Assembly (NCBI RefSeq): GCF_963678635.1
Contig: NC_087066.1
Span: 65,385,277-65,449,276, forward strand
Origin: Symsagittifera roscoffensis
Lineage: Eukaryota; Xenacoelomorpha; Acoela; Convolutidae
Reading direction: 5' to 3'
DNA length: 64,000 nucleotides
Shown here: positions 8,480-18,780 of the stretch, one piece after another
Layout: every line of letters starts with the position of its first letter
Numbering within the stretch: position 1 is the stretch's first letter
Notes under the pieces: model-generated
Database searches by the model: none
Told to the model about the DNA's origin: nothing
The model's input: the letters and a program-made list of their open reading frames with translations, nothing else
Position numbers and translations under genes: made by a program

Positions 8480-10635
8480 AAATTTTAATTTTTCTCCAAC
8501 TCCTTTTTCTAATAACCTCAAATCAAAACATAAACCCTTCCCCCCGCACAGGACCACAAGATTTATTAGTAACACATTACGATTGTGAAGAAAACGAACA
8601 AAAAACACTACACAAGTATGCAATAAATCAAGTATCACAATGCGAAACAGAACCCCAAGCCATAGAAACTACAAATGTAATCGCAACACTTTACTCAAAA
8701 GCCCGAGCAACTACAGTCATAGGATATAAATTCACAGCAACATTTTCTGAAAAGAAAGTACATTGTTCACAAGTCTCAAACGGAAATAAAAACCGACTTA
8801 ACCATGAATCATTCTACCAGAGTAATATAGAACGACTTTTACATCTCAATCCCGAAGATTGTAAAAACGAGTTACTCCGACTAAACATCACAAAAAATAA
8901 GAACACAGATAGAAAGTTAGTATATTTCCAAGTTTTTTCAGATTCTGTACATCAAGCAGAACTTGAAAGATATCAAGGAAATATAAAATTAGATGAAAAG
9001 TATCCATATAACGGCGCACACGGACGATTAACTTATGATATACACGATAAACATTGGATACCACACATTGGTATAAATGACCCATCAAACTGCAAAGCAG
9101 ACACAAAAAACAAAGGATACCAAGAGATCATGTTTTTCGATTGGAAAATACAACTCGAAAAAATACAACTCACACGAGATTTAGCAGACAACACAATGAT
9201 CTATCAAGGAATCAGATTACCTTGTAAAAACGACCAAGGTTATTGCGACCCTACAACACGAACACAAGCAACAATTGTTTGGTTCCCTGAAGACACATGT
9301 ACAACATTTCAAGTAGCAAAAATACACGCTCGTATGATAAAATTTCACGAAAAATATTTTATACAATCAATACCATATGAACAAGTAAATCCATTACGAA
9401 AAATAAGTTCTAATTTTAGAAACATTCATAATATAGAAAATAAATTAACACGTTTTCAAATATATCAAGAAACAGAACTCGCATGTAAATATAAAAACCC
9501 ACTTCACAAAACACAATACTCTGAAATATTAGTTGAGTACGAAAATGGATTCGACATGACCACTGGAAAAATAAAAGTCGACCCATACGCCACAAGTCAT
9601 CCCCTAAATGCAGGAACATCATATATACCAGTTAATTTTCAAAAGAATACAGGTCAACCTGGTGGACATTTAAAGCCCCAAGACGATCAAAGCACACGTT
9701 TACAAGAACTATCACTAATGAATAGTACATATTTCGGTAATATCCACTATGATATTCACTTAGATATGAAACTAGACTACACGATTAGCCGAATTTTTCA
9801 AGAAATGTCACTCTCTGAATTAGAAACACTACACCAACTATGCGAATTAGAAAGAACACAAATATTACAATCACTTGCACTAGCAGTATTAAAAATACCC
9901 TACGCAGGATATTTACTATCAGGAAATAGATCAAATTTTTTAGACTATGAAGGAAACATCTTATGGTTTTATACTTGTACCAAAAAAGTATCACCACTAT
10001 ACGTTTTTGAAGACAAACGATGCTATAAAAGAATCCCTATCTTTTATAAAAATAAAGTACATTTCGTTGACACACTTTCACGAAGAACCTATTTCTGGGA
10101 TACCGCAGTCCCATGTGGATCAGAAAATAGCCACAATGTAGTACAACTAAACCCTGATGAAGATAAATATTACCTTCTCACCCCATATCCCACATTAATG
10201 CAATCACTCAAAAATTTTTTACCAGAAAGCATTCGCGCTATCGCTCGAAACCCAAATATAGACTTACAATCAATAGGAATATACTCAAAATCAGATATTC
10301 AACATCTCATTCGAACACAACAATTCCAAGAATTATTAACACAAATGGACACTATACAAAGACAATCAATTGACCAAAACTTACGCAAACTTGCAGAAAC
10401 CGCAGGATTTGCAGACATCTATACGCAAGACTATAGCGGATATTTTAAAGACATTAAAGATTATATATATCTAAACGGTGAAAAATACCGTCCCCAAGAT
10501 ATATCACCCATCAATATTTTTAGCTTTGTAACACTCAAAAATGAAATTCTTGATTTTCTAGGATGGCCCTACTACAACTTAGAAAAATTGACTATTTTAT
10601 ACGCAACTTTATTGGATTTCTTTTTTCACTCTTAA
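8467..10635 (+). CDS. env: Envelope-like glycoprotein
   Basis: ATG start followed by a clear signal peptide (hydrophobic residues 2-18). The remaining ~700 residues form a cysteine-bearing ectodomain with several N-glycosylation sequons and a block around residues 250-285 with CKNDQGYC followed by a conserved-looking cysteine. Position after pol and a secreted, cysteine-rich architecture suggest a captured viral surface glycoprotein. Its layout reminds me of mononegavirus/chuvirus-type or other class III fusion proteins, but this is unproven. The ORF ends without a good transmembrane anchor; a membrane segment appears in the -1 frame immediately beyond a T6 run at 10,621-10,626, so the stop at 10,633-10,635 may reflect a frameshift site or an indel. 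Confidence 0.6.
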   Translation: MYILKILIFLQLLFLITSNQNINPSPRTGPQDLLVTHYDCEENEQKTLHKYAINQVSQCETEPQAIETTNVIATLYSKARATTVIGYKFTATFSEKKVHCSQVSNGNKNRLNHESFYQSNIERLLHLNPEDCKNELLRLNITKNKNTDRKLVYFQVFSDSVHQAELERYQGNIKLDEKYPYNGAHGRLTYDIHDKHWIPHIGINDPSNCKADTKNKGYQEIMFFDWKIQLEKIQLTRDLADNTMIYQGIRLPCKNDQGYCDPTTRTQATIVWFPEDTCTTFQVAKIHARMIKFHEKYFIQSIPYEQVNPLRKISSNFRNIHNIENKLTRFQIYQETELACKYKNPLHKTQYSEILVEYENGFDMTTGKIKVDPYATSHPLNAGTSYIPVNFQKNTGQPGGHLKPQDDQSTRLQELSLMNSTYFGNIHYDIHLDMKLDYTISRIFQEMSLSELETLHQLCELERTQILQSLALAVLKIPYAGYLLSGNRSNFLDYEGNILWFYTCTKKVSPLYVFEDKRCYKRIPIFYKNKVHFVDTLSRRTYFWDTAVPCGSENSHNVVQLNPDEDKYYLLTPYPTLMQSLKNFLPESIRAIARNPNIDLQSIGIYSKSDIQHLIRTQQFQELLTQMDTIQRQSIDQNLRKLAETAGFADIYTQDYSGYFKDIKDYIYLNGEKYRPQDISPINIFSFVTLKNEILDFLGWPYYNLEKLTILYATLLDFFFHS

Positions 10636-11069
10636 AAGGAATCTACAACACATGTGCTATACACACACAAGTAAACAGACAAGCAAGTGTAGCACGCATA
10701 CTATTTGCAGGATTTTTTGGAATTTTTTCTACATCAATAAACAAAATTATTTTAGATGCACAAATAAAAGAATACAACACAAAAATAGCTACAAGACAGA
10801 ACACATACGACGAAGAACATAACAATGTAGACACAACGCCAACAGCACCACAGTTACCACCCCTGCCACATAACCATCCATTATCCCTAGTCCCACGTAA
10901 TTTAGCCATAACACATAATCAAAATTTTCGACCAACCATATCACAAAGTCCCATCCAACATATAATGACACACCAATCACACGATGATAATACTTATGAA
11001 CAAATTATAGAACAACCCCATACCACCGCTTTTCAGTCTCAAAATAATAATTTTTTTAGCCCACGATGA
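10563..11069 (+). CDS. -1-frame extension of env with membrane segment and proline-rich tail
   Basis: Overlaps the end of the envelope-like ORF by 73 nt in the -1 frame. An ATG is present at 10563, but the likely biological part begins after the T6 run at 10,621. It carries a hydrophobic segment, ARILFAGFFGIFSTSINKII, typical of a membrane anchor, and then a Pro/His/Asn/Gln-rich cytoplasmic-looking tail. I read it as the missing anchor and tail of the envelope-like protein, reached by -1 frameshifting or separated by a one-base indel; a separate membrane protein is the alternative. Its stop overlaps the next start as ATGA at 11066-11069. Confidence 0.5.
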   Translation: MALLQLRKIDYFIRNFIGFLFSLLKGIYNTCAIHTQVNRQASVARILFAGFFGIFSTSINKIILDAQIKEYNTKIATRQNTYDEEHNNVDTTPTAPQLPPLPHNHPLSLVPRNLAITHNQNFRPTISQSPIQHIMTHQSHDDNTYEQIIEQPHTTAFQSQNNNFFSPR

Positions 11070-12871
11070 GCCGACAACTTGGATCCCTATACCGTTCAAA
11101 TTCCCACCCAACCAACCTCACTACTCCCATTACAATAATACCACTTTTTGCTTTCCCGCCACCCGATTTCCCAACCAGTAATGTAACATCAGGCATGAAT
11201 TCCGATACTAATTCACACATCTCAGTTTTATACTCCACATCACAACTCAATAACCCGAATATTGAAACCCCCGATGAATTTGCCGACTCTGAACCATCTC
11301 CATCCAATAATTTTCCCAACAACCCCTCAATTTTTTCCCAACCCCCTTTTCAACCAATGACACCAAATAACCCTGTCCCCACCAATTCTACACCCTCTTA
11401 TGCTTCCCAAGTCACTCCAACCTATTCTTCATATCACTCAGACCGATCATCCAATTCTCCAGATACCCCCCAAATCTCCCCAGAACTAGATAATTTTATT
11501 ACATTACAACAACAACCCTACCACCTTGATACCCCCACCATAAACCAAATTTCATCCACAATAGATTCATCCAACCCTCCTACCCCTACACCCTCTTCAT
11601 TTTATACCGAATCATTAGCACCATCATCCACATCTACTGAATCTTCACTCAGCACTAATAGAGCTTACCGCACTTTTAAAAGAAAGTTCCCCAACCATCC
11701 TTTCCCAGCAAAACCAGGAACAGCCTGTGAATATATAAATCACCCAAATCACACTAACACAAAAGAATTTTTAGCTATCACCTTACCCTCATTTCCACAA
11801 TACACCTTAAACACCCCTCACGACAATAACGAAACACGTAACTTTGTAGACGAACACGTTTTAATGCCTACACTCCATTGGACATCATATCATTTTACTA
11901 ATCCCCTTTGCTTACCTTTATCTAACACTCACATCGATATAGAACGAAATAAGGACATACTATATCGACTCACTACACCACTAACACCTAGACAATTTAC
12001 TTACATTGGATATAAAAAATCACTAAAAACACACACTGCACCCCGAGCTAATGAATATACACTAGAATATTACGATCATAACATCATCAGAACTAACCAA
12101 GATCAATTCTTAGACGACGATCGCTTCGCTAACCCACAAATCACCGAGAAATTTTTCATTAAAACACCATATGTATTTACACTAAATATCTTCGATCGCA
12201 AGTTTGACCACATTATTTCAGAAGCACTAACAGACACACAAGCCTACGAAAGTTTTAAAGAACGCTTCCAAATGTTTTCACTAACCTTTCATTTCCTTGC
12301 ACCACATGAAAGAGATTTGCACTGCTCACACGATATTATGTTGCGCACTAAACAAACACACACATATACATATTATCGTTTCATCCAAAATCACTTTGAC
12401 CTACACACCCCCTCCAGACAACCACACCATCGTTTTCAATTCATCAATTCCAAATACACCTCACCATTCTTTCTTAACTTCACATATTGCATAAAAGATA
12501 CTAACCTTCATGGTATTCTTCGAAATTATGATCCCATAACCCAAACGTATATCTTCTGCCCCATCACCAAGACCCTCAACGCCGAAGAATCCCGACCCTT
12601 CCTTATCCCACACCAGTTTGTACAACCTATAGAAATCCCCATTTTAGAATTCATCCATAACACTAAATTCAATCACAAATTATATAATCTAATCCAAAAC
12701 ACACCTTATGAATTTGCAGTTGGCACTGAAGAACTAAGCACCATTAAAGCACTTCAATTGCTTTGGCCACTGCTTCAAACTAAAAATATCATCCGCATCC
12801 TAGCTAAACTACTAACAACTTCCGATCTCATCCACGACATCTTCCCCCACGGTTTCTTCCCCGACGACTAA
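11066..12871 (+). CDS. 601-residue accessory protein of unknown family
   Basis: ATG start inside the stop codon of the preceding ORF. Residues 1-200 are Pro/Ser/Thr/Asn-rich and probably disordered; residues 200-600 are ordered-looking, with W, Y, F and H spread evenly, several cysteines and a leucine-rich C-terminal helix region (KALQLLWPLLQTKNIIRILA). No motif that I recognise, no signal peptide and no membrane helix. The disordered-N, ordered-C layout echoes the 7352-8479 ORF, so the two might be distant relatives, but I cannot show it. The long intact frame and linked ATGA junction support coding. A strong splice donor follows the stop. Confidence 0.6.
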   Translation: MSRQLGSLYRSNSHPTNLTTPITIIPLFAFPPPDFPTSNVTSGMNSDTNSHISVLYSTSQLNNPNIETPDEFADSEPSPSNNFPNNPSIFSQPPFQPMTPNNPVPTNSTPSYASQVTPTYSSYHSDRSSNSPDTPQISPELDNFITLQQQPYHLDTPTINQISSTIDSSNPPTPTPSSFYTESLAPSSTSTESSLSTNRAYRTFKRKFPNHPFPAKPGTACEYINHPNHTNTKEFLAITLPSFPQYTLNTPHDNNETRNFVDEHVLMPTLHWTSYHFTNPLCLPLSNTHIDIERNKDILYRLTTPLTPRQFTYIGYKKSLKTHTAPRANEYTLEYYDHNIIRTNQDQFLDDDRFANPQITEKFFIKTPYVFTLNIFDRKFDHIISEALTDTQAYESFKERFQMFSLTFHFLAPHERDLHCSHDIMLRTKQTHTYTYYRFIQNHFDLHTPSRQPHHRFQFINSKYTSPFFLNFTYCIKDTNLHGILRNYDPITQTYIFCPITKTLNAEESRPFLIPHQFVQPIEIPILEFIHNTKFNHKLYNLIQNTPYEFAVGTEELSTIKALQLLWPLLQTKNIIRILAKLLTTSDLIHDIFPHGFFPDD

Positions 12872-12874
12872 CAG

Positions 12875-12950
12875 GTAAGTATGAATTATACATATAACTA
12901 ACTAATTAAAATATTAGAAACTCACCATTCTTTATCCACGTCTTATTTAG
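12875..12950 (+). other. Candidate short intron just after the last retrotransposon ORF
   Basis: A consensus donor CAG|GTAAGT begins 3 nt after the TAA stop (12,869-12,871). A branch-point-like TAACTAAC follows, and acceptors TTATTTAG (12,950) or CATTTTAG (12,958) close it. The resulting 76-nt length matches the introns seen in the Helitron genes here. Its role, if real, would be in a 3' untranslated region. Confidence 0.4.
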
Positions 12951-13074
12951 CATTTTAGCCTTCATCCAACGATCATCTGAAAAATTCACAAAAGAAAATA
13001 AAAATCGAAAACTTCTTCAAACTATTTAAAACTCTATTAATTTTTTGCACCAAACAAATCACTAAAAATAATAC

Positions 13075-13220
13075 CAATGCAGTAATTTAATTTATAAATT
13101 TTTCCCCAAATGCAGTAAATCTAATAATGATGAAAAGTTGTAACTTAATTTTCCCCAACAACAAGCAGTAAATTTACATTTCTATGTAGTAAATTAATAA
13201 GAATCAAATGCAGTACTAAC
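13075..13220 (+). repeat. Cluster of GCAGTAAAT-type short repeats
   Basis: About five copies of TGCAGTAAATT or close variants occur near 13,078, 13,110, 13,164, 13,185 and 13,209; two are preceded by a TTTTCCCCAA stretch. They lie between the last ORF and the candidate LTR. Clustered short repeats in gypsy elements can bind host proteins, but nothing here shows the function. The rest of 12,951-13,835 has no visible gene. Confidence 0.45.
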
Positions 13221-13835
13221 CTTTTGATATTTCAATTCATTCGCGCAAAGGTTCTATCCACACTCGCACAGCTCGCCCACGAAGAATTGTTTAAAATAAT
13301 GAATTTCAGTTTCAAGCTTTCACACTCAACAACTCTAACACACGATAACAAGTTTCAAACTTTCCTTTAACCCGGTTGGAAAGGAATTATATACTAAACA
13401 AAACTAACCAATGCAGCTTACTAAACACCACAACACATAGCATAACAGCATGACTAAGAAAAGGAAACCAACGGTACCCAAACCGGATTAACCCAGTTTA
13501 AAACTGGATAATTTATTCTTTTGAAGACTATTATAAAGTCTAAGAAAGAAATAATAAAACACAAAAAAGTCGAAAGACAAACCCATACCACAAACAATTT
13601 GATTTTTGAAAAAAGGACACAACCAACAAAACATAAGAAAAACCACAACAAACCCAACATAAAACGTTGTCACATAACAGGACCCCTCACAAAAACCGCA
13701 TGCAATCATACTCCCACTCCTGGCCTAACCCACCAGGAAGGACGTCCTGAGCATGCTCTATAGCCGGCCTAACCCACCGCGCTACATCCACGCTTTGTGA
13801 CCACACTCCTATTTTTAATAAGAGCTACTCAAGGG

Positions 13836-14871
13836 TGAGTAACTCTTCAAAATAACTGAACTAAAACAAAAAGCTTTTGTGAAAACAACTAACTAAAATC
13901 ATAATTAAAAAATATTAAACTAATAAAAGTTTTATAAAATGTAAATTACATTATGCAATACATAGATCAGAATACAACACCAAGGACGAACATCCAAAGA
14001 CAAAACGACCCCACTACACTCGAGAAAGAATGGCCAACTACAATCAATATGCCGCCCACAATCACAACTCAAAGGATTTAGAGTACGACTTGACTTCGCA
14101 GAAAAGGACTTCATTGAACTAGACCAATGACCACCTCGATGTTCAAGTATACGTACAGATCCGAGTAACCAGGCATCCCCTCCACGCACAATCTCCACGC
14201 CATTCCTAGACAAGATCAAAACACAAAGAAGTTCTCATCAATGAAACAGAAAAACCTGACATAGCCAACCATTCTGAAATCAGATTTGAGTTTGTTGCAA
14301 AGACCCAGTCGTTGTCATGAGATGATACAACGATCGAACCTGGAACTTCTCTAACAAGAGAACCCAGAAGAAATATGATGTTCGCCAGAAACCAACGTCC
14401 ATCATCCATCCTTCGAATTGCAGAAAAACTATTCTAAAAAACTCTGTAAAACCCGGATGGGTGGAACCTGATCTAAACTACATTTTATGATTGGATAAAT
14501 TAGATATTTTACCAATGTAAAGTATTTAATATTAACCAATCATGATCCATCTAACTAACAATCCACTTATTTGTAAGTGCTGAAATTACTTGTAATTTCA
14601 GCACCAGAGAGATTTGAATTTAACTTAGAAATTAGTTGACTCTCCAAGAAGACTTCAGCAACCGCAATAAACCAGTATACCCTAGATCTATTGAGCCTAA
14701 CAGAGACTAGTTAAACAACCTGAGACTAGATAGTATAAGAGTAAGATTAGGATTGGTATTAGACTAAGAAGTTGCACGAATCTATCCGGCCGAAAATAAG
14801 ATAGCGTGACGAGCAGACGGTGTACCCTATCCGAAATTACTCTATGAGTTATACACTTCGGTCATAACTCA
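13836..14871 (+). repeat. Candidate 3' LTR of the retrotransposon (boundaries uncertain)
   Basis: The segment begins TGAGTAACT after AAGGG and ends ATAACTCA, giving TG...CA ends with a short terminal inverted repeat. A hairpin TGAGTTAT/ATAACTCA closes the right end, and the base composition changes from A/C-rich to T-rich immediately after. No 5' LTR is in the window to align, and the purine run before the start is short, so this is a weak call. No convincing gene is seen inside; minus-strand frames around 13,932-14,409 look like chance. Confidence 0.25.
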
Positions 14872-15284
14872 CTATTTTGAGCTTTTCTGCACTTTAATTA
14901 CCCTTTATTTTTCAAATATGATTCAATTCCCAATTTGCAAATTTCGTTTTGGCATAATTTAAATTTTTCGTTTACTCTTTTTTTTCATTCGGCTTAATAC
15001 TTTGCGGCTTAAGGGTCACATTTGACATCGTTGGATAACCAAAAATTTTTTATTGTGTGTTGTCAGAGGGGATTTTTCGTGATTGATTTTCTTTTTGAAT
15101 TTTTTTGTTACAGGCAAAAATCTAAATTTGTTAGAGCCAAATGTGTTATTTTGCTGTTTGACTTTTTATTTTTTCAAAATCGAGTCAAATTCGTTAGCTA
15201 AAAGGAAGGCTAATAACGCTTTGCGATTACGAAAGTGGAAATGGCAAGAACGTGAACGATTTCTCGGTGAAAATACAAAACAAA
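14872..15284. other. No recognisable feature
   Basis: T-rich DNA following the retrotransposon. Short open frames are present, but none has domain-like content or splice context that I would defend. Confidence 0.4.
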
Positions 15285-15501
15285 AACAGTCCAATACAAA
15301 ACCAGTCCAATACAAAACCGTCCGAAAAACCATGCAATGAACAAGAAAAACAGTCCGATACAAAACAGTCCGGTTTAACGTCGCCGGTGGGCGCTACGCT
15401 CGCGTCGCTGCTTCAAGGCGATAACCGGCTCTAATTTTCGTATAGAGTCCTACCCTCTGTTGGCAAGCTCGCAACACGTTGGCGCGACTGCGGCTGTCAC
15501 T
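15285..15501 (+). repeat. GC-rich palindromic module, copy 1, with short flanking array
   Basis: A core of about 131 bp at 15,371-15,501 recurs at 62,202-62,334 with roughly 90% identity by eye. It is far more GC-rich than its surroundings and can fold, since GCCGGT near its left end pairs with ACCGGC about 40 nt on. To its left, 15,288-15,370 holds several copies of an ACAGTCCAATACAAAACC-like motif. The two genomic copies have different flanking arrays. It looks like the conserved core of a non-autonomous element. Confidence 0.6.
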
Positions 15502-17369
15502 AGTTTGTTTAGGTTTGTTGAACAAAGGACAATTATCGGTCCACACGGATTTCTCGTTTCAAAAGCGAGGATTTAATTTTGAGATTTTCTGCAAAAGTTA
15601 ATTCGGCAGCTCAGGAAATCAGTGATATATTCAATTTTCGATTAAAAAAATTTAAAGTCTGATAAAAACAACGTTTAATAGTTTTGCTGAAAATTGATAA
15701 CTGAAAAGTTTTTCCGAGTTATTGTTGTATTTTTTTTTAACTGTCTTATATTTTGATCAAAGCTATGCACTAAGGCTTCGACTTCCTGTGATGTTTTAAA
15801 ATGCGGAATCGACATCATTAAATAAAAATTTTGTTTTAGGATGATACGACCCAAGAGAGATGTGTCATAGTATAGTCGATGGTCTTGGCTAAGTTCAGAA
15901 ATTGAAAAAAGTCAACTAAGAAGCCAAAAAAAGAAGAGAAATGCAGAAAAACAACTTAATTGAAGCGTGCCTTCTTCGCTGTGTATGTAAACGTGTTCGA
16001 ATTTGAGTCGAGTAACAAATGCAACTATGCTGTACCATAAATTTTTCATACCGATGAAAGTATGGAAACCATGAAATTTACCATTTGAAGTTATCATACT
16101 AGAAAGTCACGTGAGCTAAAAGCCGCCGTCAAACTGAACGTTGTATAATGAATCTGCTCTGTTAATAGGCTCCCGCATTATAATTGTCATCACACATATA
16201 CGTACTCAATTTAAGTACTCCAAAACTGAACTTTAGCTTTGCTTTGCCACTTGTCGTTTTGCGTTCCTTGTAAATCGTCCCTTGTCTTGCTCATATCATG
16301 AATAGATGAAAAGTCAAGGTCATTCATGTGGTATTTCATCATTACGGAAAATTGTTATCCGATTATTTGATATTGGTCTTTAATGTGCAGTTATTTATAC
16401 TACATATTTTTCGGGCCTTCAATCCCCCCCCCCTCCTCCCACCACTGCCATTTCTTTTATTTTTAATCTTTGTTCACATGATATTAATTTTCATGAAATC
16501 AAATTTTAAGTTTATTACTGAATTGTCGGCAAATTTGTCTGTAATTCCAAACTTGTACACCCGATTTTTTACACCATAAAAGTGCATCTGTAGGGGGTGG
16601 GAGCGTTGAAGAGCTCATTCTTCTTTTCTTCTTTTGATTATATTATGATTATGATTGAGATCTCTGGGATATATTGTTTGATTTGATGCATTTTGTGTAA
16701 AGAACTCACCTGAGATTGTTTATTTGTATGTAAACTGATTGAACTAACGCTGATGCTGAAGTCTCGTAAACACAAGCTCGGTCAACTCACGAACCTTATT
16801 AAAATCAATACGCATTCTTTCGCTTACAGTTTTCGATTTTAATGTGGACCATTTTGTGATTATGTGAATCAGTGTGACTCAACTTGTGTAGCTCAGAGCT
16901 GATAAGTTTCTGACTGATCATGGAGACTCTGACTTCTATTGTGTGTCAAATTTTGTGCCAACAATCAGTTTAAAATTGCTACATATATTGCCACATGTTG
17001 CTACTAAGTGAGAAAACTTTTTGAAAGCATTAGTTAGCCTGCATAAAAGCTAAATGCGTCGAAAACAGGGAGATCAGATGAAGTACGATGCACCAAAAAA
17101 GACACGGACAAAGACACTTGGAACTTCAACGAAGACTTGGAAAATAGTTTTTATTCGTAACTACAATCAGTTTTTTCCCACTTTCCTAATATTTTCAATT
17201 TCATGAAACTTATGCTAGCGATTACAGTTAAAGCGTGATTTTTGGTTATGCTGTAAGAAGAACAATTGTGTGTTGAGAATGCCTAGTTTGTTCACTATGC
17301 AGAATTTCATGAAATTGCGAATGTTAAAATAGTGTTTCAACATCGAAATTCAAATTTGGATGGAAATAT
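15502..17369. other. No gene recognised
   Basis: AT-rich DNA with poly-C and poly-T tracts (for example a C9 run near 16,424). I see no domain-like ORF, RNA gene or clear repeat. Confidence 0.4.
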
Positions 17370-17640
17370 GGAAAATAGCCCAAGACGAGGCATCCGGGGC
17401 TATAATGGGAGAGAGAGCAGCCGTGATAGCCAGGTAAGGCAAGCGTCTCTGAACACGAGGGTATTGTGTTCGAGCCCACTTCGGTCATTGTTGGAGGGGT
17501 CTCAGTGTCATCCGCCTCATGATGCTACTGGCTACGGCGAAATATATGAAAACCTCTCCACCACGGTTGGTCCTGTATTGAGTGGGACCGAGGCATTAAA
17601 AAATGGAGAGAGCCACTGAATGTTATAAAGAATGTAAAAA
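17370..17640 (+). repeat. tRNA-derived SINE-like element
   Basis: Contains an A-box-like TAGCCAGGTAAGG at 17,427 and a perfect B-box GTTCGAGCC at 17,468-17,476, 41 nt apart, as in tRNA genes and tRNA-headed SINEs. A GC-richer body follows with CGGTTGGTCCTGTATTGAG and GGGACCGAGGCA, then an A-rich end near 17,600. The segment stands out from the AT-rich surroundings. Its exact ends are uncertain. An open frame across it is most likely incidental. Confidence 0.55.
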
Positions 17641-18780
17641 TACTCAACCTTCAACATTAATAAGAAAGTGAGCTGTTAAGTTTAGGCTTCCGCGCAGTGA
17701 TCGTGTGAAAGTATCCGAGCCACCTAATATGTAAGAAATCTGACTATTTGCTCAACAATGAAGATATACTAAAAATAGATCCTGTTTGATCAAAACAAAC
17801 AATATGTAAATGTATGGGACTTGAAGATGGAGAATTTTTCACGTGCCGCAAAAGTTAAACTATTTACCGATTTTTTAGATCAAAGTACCAATGGAATGAC
17901 CGGCAACTACCCTAAGCGCCTGCATATTCTGCTAGCCACTGATTACCTTGCTCCACGTTCTACGGCCTTCGATGGTTTTAGTGTGCAATTTTGAACCATT
18001 TTTTGATTTTCTCGTTAACTGAAAAATCCGAGATTAAGGATTCAATCAAATTAGGTATTTGGAATCTCCCCTGAATAGGCCTCTACTCCATAAATTCTTA
18101 GTTTTTTCTTGAAATTGTTCTGTAAAACTGCTGCCCAATCTGGGATTAAGAGTTCAATGGAAAGAACTGGGGGTTAGTATTTTCCCAGCAAGCGTTATCA
18201 AACCGGAAAATTAACGTTTTTCGGATTAACAACAATCACTTGAATCAGGTGTATCTTGGCTCATAATAAAAACAACCGTCTATGCGTTCCCGGCCAACAG
18301 CCTGGAGGTAACGAACATGCCTGGAACGGCACATGTCCTGTGTTCGCATCTGACCAGGACTTTTTTTTAAACAAGGAAAGATTTAGTTTCAAGTTGTCGG
18401 CCATTTATGTGCCTGTTTCTCTGTTTGTCGGCTTTGTTTTTTATCTCGGAATTTTCTATGCTGCGCGCACTTTTCTTAAATGATGCCTTTAGTGCGTAAT
18501 TTACTCCGACAATTTATAATTACACTTATCTTGACTTCGTTTTTCCTTTGTTTTTTTTTGTTTCACTAAAAATGTCCTCGACGCAAATGATTTTGGTCTA
18601 TTTGCCATCGACTAAATTACCTAATTTTGATTCGCTTCAAGGTAATCGCAATTTTAGTACTTTCCGCACTTTTCAAGTAAGTTGCATGTTTACCAATCGG
18701 TTTGTTGAATTTTTTTTTCGTTATGGAATTTTTCAAAATTAATTGGGAAAAAAAGTAGTTTTTCTTAAATCTACTGTTTT
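17641..18780. other. No gene recognised
   Basis: AT-rich DNA with short chance frames. Only a slightly GC-richer patch near 18,280-18,350 stands out, and I cannot assign it. Confidence 0.4.

Larger units (their letters stand above)
1..14871 (+). mobile_element. Ty3/gypsy-type LTR retrotransposon with env-like and accessory ORFs, 5' end outside window
   Basis: The order gag, protease, RT, RNase H, integrase and a GPY/F-like tail is the Ty3/gypsy (Metaviridae) order. The element runs off the left edge inside gag, so the 5' LTR, primer-binding site and gag start are not seen. Downstream of pol lie about 6.5 kb of extra ORFs including an envelope-like glycoprotein, so it resembles errantivirus-like, potentially infectious-type elements but carries more genes than usual. 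The plus strand is A- and C-rich and T-poor until about 14,870, then turns T-rich; I use this change and a candidate LTR end to place the right boundary. The pol frame is open over its whole length, suggesting a young copy. The right boundary is approximate. Confidence 0.85.

Noticed and set aside
13932-14409. Two adjacent minus-strand frames of 95 and 67 codons inside the candidate LTR
   Set aside because: No recognisable motif, opposite to the element's coding strand, and no shared frame or splice sites.
14445-14870. Alternative LTR beginning TGTAAAACCC with ACTC on both sides
   Set aside because: No polypurine tract precedes it, and a four-base match flanking an internal 3' LTR is not expected; composition supports a boundary but not this start.
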